NCBI RefSeq assembly: GCF_000495855.1
Contig: NZ_AWGF01000010.1
Span: 168,992 to 232,991 of the forward strand
Direction: 5' to 3'
Length of the DNA: 64,000 nt
Origin: Asticcacaulis sp. YBE204
GTDB taxonomy: Bacteria > Pseudomonadota > Alphaproteobacteria > Caulobacterales > Caulobacteraceae
Numbering within the stretch: the first letter of the stretch is position 1; every line of letters begins with the position of its first letter. The notes under the pieces are model-generated. The model worked only from the letters and a program-made list of their open reading frames with translations. It did no database searches and had not been told where the DNA came from. Below, one piece after another: positions 61,568-64,000 of this stretch. A program made the position numbers and the translations under genes.

Positions 61568-62154
61568 AAGTCGCCGTCGACCAGAAGCGCCTCGGCCAGA
61601 CGGGCCTTGTAGTCCTCCCGCGGCATTTCGATGACGCCGAACTGCCTCAGGTGGTCGGTGAGGAACTGACAATCGAGCAGTTTGTAACCGCCCGCTTTCA
61701 GCCGCGCCACCAGATGTACCAGCGCGATCTTCGACGCGTCCGTGGCGCGCGAGACCATGCTTTCGCCGAAAAAAGCCCCGCCAATCGAGACGCCATAAAG
61801 GCCACCCACCAGCCGGTCGCTGTCCCAGACCTCGACGCTGTGGGCCAGGCCGCGCGCGAACAGAGCCTCGTACAAATCCTGAATGGCGTGGGAAATCCAC
61901 GTGTTATCGCGATCGGCGGCGGCTTCGGCGCAGAGTTCGATGACGCGGTTGAAAGCCGTATCGACGCGGACGGTAAACTCGGTATTGCGCACCGTGCGGG
62001 CCAGCCGTGACGACAGATGGAATCCATCCAGGGGCAGGACACCGCGCATCGGCGGATCGACGAGAAACAGATACTCGTCATCGCGCGCATCCGACATCGG
62101 AAAGACGCCGGAACGGTAGCATTGTATCAGGTCGTCTAAGGTAAAATCGGCCAT
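61504..62154 (-). CDS. aat: Aat, leucyl/phenylalanyl-tRNA-protein transferase, 216 aa
   Basis: Aat adds Leu or Phe to the N-terminus of proteins with basic N-termini, marking them for ClpAP through ClpS. Motifs are [80 protein letters not shown] and [34 protein letters not shown]. The last 64 bases are antisense to the DUF2155 gene. The start at 62154 agrees with the family N-terminus. Confidence 0.95.
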   Translation of the reverse strand: MADFTLDDLIQCYRSGVFPMSDARDDEYLFLVDPPMRGVLPLDGFHLSSRLARTVRNTEFTVRVDTAFNRVIELCAEAAADRDNTWISHAIQDLYEALFARGLAHSVEVWDSDRLVGGLYGVSIGGAFFGESMVSRATDASKIALVHLVARLKAGGYKLLDCQFLTDHLRQFGVIEMPREDYKARLAEALLVDGDFYDLAAAATGKGVLHVVTQTS

Positions 62155-62194
62155 GGCCTAACCCTACTGTGATGGACTGCAAGACGCCATCTTG

Positions 62195-62342
62195 CTCCGT
62201 TTCGCTGCTCACGTACTCAAGTACGCTGCGCTGCGATACTCGCAAGCTAACGCCTCTCGACTCATCACAGCGGGTTATGCGTCCATTGTGCGGCTATGGT
62301 TGCCACAGGCCAGTTCCGGGTCCAGGGTGCTAAGCACCCTGG
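62195..62342. repeat. Palindromic sequences in the aat-accC gap
   Basis: CGTACTCAAGTACG (6-bp arms, about 62212-62225) lies in a GCTGCTCACGTACTCAAGTA context that resembles a widespread bacterial repeat. Further on, CCAGGGTGCT (62322-62331) and AGCACCCTGG (62333-62342) form a 10-bp stem around one base and contain the accC stop codon. The latter may end the accB-accC transcript. Confidence 0.5.
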
Positions 62343-63685
62343 GCCTTGATCCAGTTTTCCAGCCAGTGGATGTTGTAATCCCCCGACTGAATGTCCTTCT
62401 CGTTCAGCAGGTCGAGGAACAGCGGGATGGTCGTGTCGATCCCGGCCACCACGGTTTCCTGCAAGGCGCGCTTGAGGCGGGCCAGAGCTTCCGGACGGTC
62501 GCGACCGTGGACGATCAGCTTGCCGATCATCGAGTCGTAATAGGGCGGGATGGCATAGCCGTTATAGACCGCCGAGTCCATGCGTACGCCTAAGCCCCCG
62601 GGGGTGTGGAAGTCGGTCACCGTGCCGGGCGACGGCACGAAGGTGCGCGCGTTTTCGGCATTGATGCGGACTTCGATCGAGTGGCCTTTCAGGTCGATAT
62701 CGGCCTGAGTGAAGGACAGCGGCAGGCCGGCGGCGATGCGGATCTGTTCGCGGACGAGGTCGATGCCGGTGACGAATTCGGTGACCGGGTGTTCGACCTG
62801 AAGGCGGGTGTTCATCTCGATGAAGAAGAACTCGCCGTCCTCGTACAGGAACTCGATGGTGCCGACGCCGAGATAGCCGATAGCCTTGATGGCGTTGACG
62901 ACGATCATGCCGATCTTGTCGCGCGCGGCGGCATCGATCACCGGCGAGGGGGCTTCTTCGAGCACCTTCTGGTGGCGGCGTTGCAGCGAGCAGTCGCGTT
63001 CACCGAGGTGGACGACGTTACCGTGGCTGTCGGCGATGACCTGAATTTCGATATGGCGCGGACGCTGGAGGTAGCGCTCCATATAGACCGTGCCGTCACC
63101 GAAGGCGGCGGCGGCTTCGGTCTGGGCGGCCATGACCTGTTCGGGCAGGGACTCGGCGTCTTTGGCGACCTTCATGCCGCGTCCGCCACCGCCGGCGGCG
63201 GCCTTGATAATCAGCGGGAAGCCGATGGACTTGGCCGCTTCGATGGCGTCCTCGACGGTCGCCACGCCGCCGTCGGAACCCGGCACGACAGGTATGCCGG
63301 AGTCCCTGGCGGCCTGTTTGGCAGTGATCTTGTCGCCCATCAGGCGGATGTGATCGGGCTTGGGGCCGATGAAGCTCATGCCGTGGGCGCCGACGATTTC
63401 GGCAAAGCGCGCGTTTTCCGACAGGAAGCCATAGCCGGGGTGAACGGCCTGAGCGCCCGTGATTTCCGCTGCGGCGATGATCGACGGGATATTCAGGTAC
63501 GACTTGCTGGCCGAAGGCGGGCCGATACAAACGCTTTCATCGGCCAGATGGACGTGCATGGCGTTGGCGTCGGCGGTCGAATGGACGGCGACGGTGGCGA
63601 TTCCCATCTCCTTGCAGGCGCGAATGACGCGCAAGGCGATTTCGCCACGGTTGGCGATCAGGATCTTGTCGAACATCTTGTCCAT
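62330..63685 (-). CDS. accC: AccC, biotin carboxylase of acetyl-CoA carboxylase, 451 aa
   Basis: AccC carboxylates biotin on AccB with ATP and bicarbonate, the first half-reaction of fatty-acid synthesis. Motifs are [58 protein letters not shown] (glycine-rich ATP lid), [21 protein letters not shown] and [17 protein letters not shown]. The length is normal. accB ends 3 bp upstream of its start. Confidence 0.97.
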   Translation of the reverse strand: MDKMFDKILIANRGEIALRVIRACKEMGIATVAVHSTADANAMHVHLADESVCIGPPSASKSYLNIPSIIAAAEITGAQAVHPGYGFLSENARFAEIVGAHGMSFIGPKPDHIRLMGDKITAKQAARDSGIPVVPGSDGGVATVEDAIEAAKSIGFPLIIKAAAGGGGRGMKVAKDAESLPEQVMAAQTEAAAAFGDGTVYMERYLQRPRHIEIQVIADSHGNVVHLGERDCSLQRRHQKVLEEAPSPVIDAAARDKIGMIVVNAIKAIGYLGVGTIEFLYEDGEFFFIEMNTRLQVEHPVTEFVTGIDLVREQIRIAAGLPLSFTQADIDLKGHSIEVRINAENARTFVPSPGTVTDFHTPGGLGVRMDSAVYNGYAIPPYYDSMIGKLIVHGRDRPEALARLKRALQETVVAGIDTTIPLFLDLLNEKDIQSGDYNIHWLENWIKAQGA

Positions 63686-63688
63686 GAC

Positions 63689-64000
63689 CTAGTCGATCAC
63701 CACGAGGCCTTCGCCGAATTCGACCGGCTTGCCGTCGGCGACGAGGACTTCGGACACGGTGCCGTCCTTGGGCGAGGGGATCGGGTTCATGGTCTTCATG
63801 GCTTCGATGATCAGCAGGGTCTGACCCGCCTTGACCTTGTCGCCGACCTTGATGAAGTTGGCCGCACCCGGTTGCGGAGCCAGATAGACCGTGCCGACCA
63901 TCGGCGAGGCGACGGCGTCCTTGGCGGCGGCTTTCGGGGCTTCGGCGGGGGCAGCGGCGGCAACCGGTGCCGGGGCCGCCGGGGCAGCCACAGGGGCCGG
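63689..64000 (-). CDS. accB: AccB, biotin carboxyl carrier protein (C-terminal part)
   Basis: Only the C-terminal 103 codons are in the window; the N-terminus lies off the right edge. An Ala/Pro-rich linker is followed by the biotinyl domain: ASPMVGTVYLAPQPG, FIKVGDKVKAGQTLLIIEAM and KTMNPIPSPKDGTV, where the Lys of EAMKTMN is the biotinylation site. It is the carrier for AccC, encoded next to it. Confidence 0.95.
   Translation of the reverse strand, partial: PAPVAAPAAPAPVAAAAPAEAPKAAAKDAVASPMVGTVYLAPQPGAANFIKVGDKVKAGQTLLIIEAMKTMNPIPSPKDGTVSEVLVADGKPVEFGEGLVVID

Noticed and set aside
62155..62329. tRNA gene in the aat-accC gap
   Set aside because: The gap has palindromes but no T-loop-like GTTCGAATC sequence and no cloverleaf that I could build.

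Overview
The window is a high-GC chromosomal segment from an alphaproteobacterium, most likely Caulobacterales (Caulobacteraceae, Asticcacaulis-like). The reasons are protein content and gene order, not a database search: a DnaA-like HdaA next to ppk1 and ppx, an NDUFA12-type complex I protein followed by a DUF2155 protein, aat and accC-accB, an lptF-lptG-lptD-surA-pdxA-rsmA operon, an NrdJ-type TSCPD domain, and a rhizobial/caulobacter-style flagellin C-terminus. Nearly all of it is housekeeping core genome. No rRNA, tRNA, CRISPR array, integrase or transposase was seen.

Layout. 1-5.4 kb: queA (cut by the left edge), a SpoIIAA-like protein, a cyclophilin, a lipoprotein, rlmE, small membrane and envelope proteins, a phasin-like protein and a phosphoesterase lipoprotein. 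5.5-10.4 kb: guaB, a MAPEG protein, rsmB and guaA on the plus strand. 10.4-11.9 kb: an AT-rich two-gene insert directly behind guaA that encodes a DUF5343-like protein and a Swt1-type HEPN protein, followed by the last 37 codons of a flagellin gene. 12-29.4 kb: mixed metabolism and envelope genes (acetyltransferase, oligopeptidase B, trypsin-like protease, acyl-CoA dehydrogenase, a b561-YceI fusion, Sua5, YaaA, two tandem double-receiver proteins, an FAD oxidase, Nudix, SPFH plus NfeD, a class II aldolase). 29.4-38 kb: the lptF-lptG-lptD-surA-pdxA-rsmA operon on the minus strand. 38-49.4 kb: pepA, holC, an I78-type inhibitor, an ABC-F ATPase, ndk, an S46 peptidase, purN, purM and rnd. 49.5-54 kb: ppx, ppk1 and hdaA. 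54.7-64 kb: aspS, a pentapeptide protein, a catalytically degenerate NrdJ-like protein, NDUFA12, DUF2155, aat, accC and accB (cut by the right edge).

How the genes work together. guaB and guaA form the GMP branch of purine synthesis and purM/purN are mid-pathway purine steps. lptF/G/D with surA build the LPS export route and fold its outer-membrane end. rlmE, rsmA, rsmB, queA, tsaC and aspS serve rRNA and tRNA maturation. ppk1/ppx and hdaA link polyphosphate turnover with control of replication initiation by neighbourhood.

The most interesting features are: (1) the DUF5343-HEPN pair, a candidate defence or toxin-type module at the guaA 3' end; (2) the NrdJ-like protein that keeps a near-perfect TSCPD domain but lacks the catalytic and redox motifs; (3) a 15-bp perfect hairpin that buries the Shine-Dalgarno of the class II aldolase gene; and (4) at least six families of intergenic inverted repeats, several with compensatory base changes between copies. 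Some of these form bidirectional terminators, supply a ribosome binding site, or have become coding sequence at the RsmA C-terminus.
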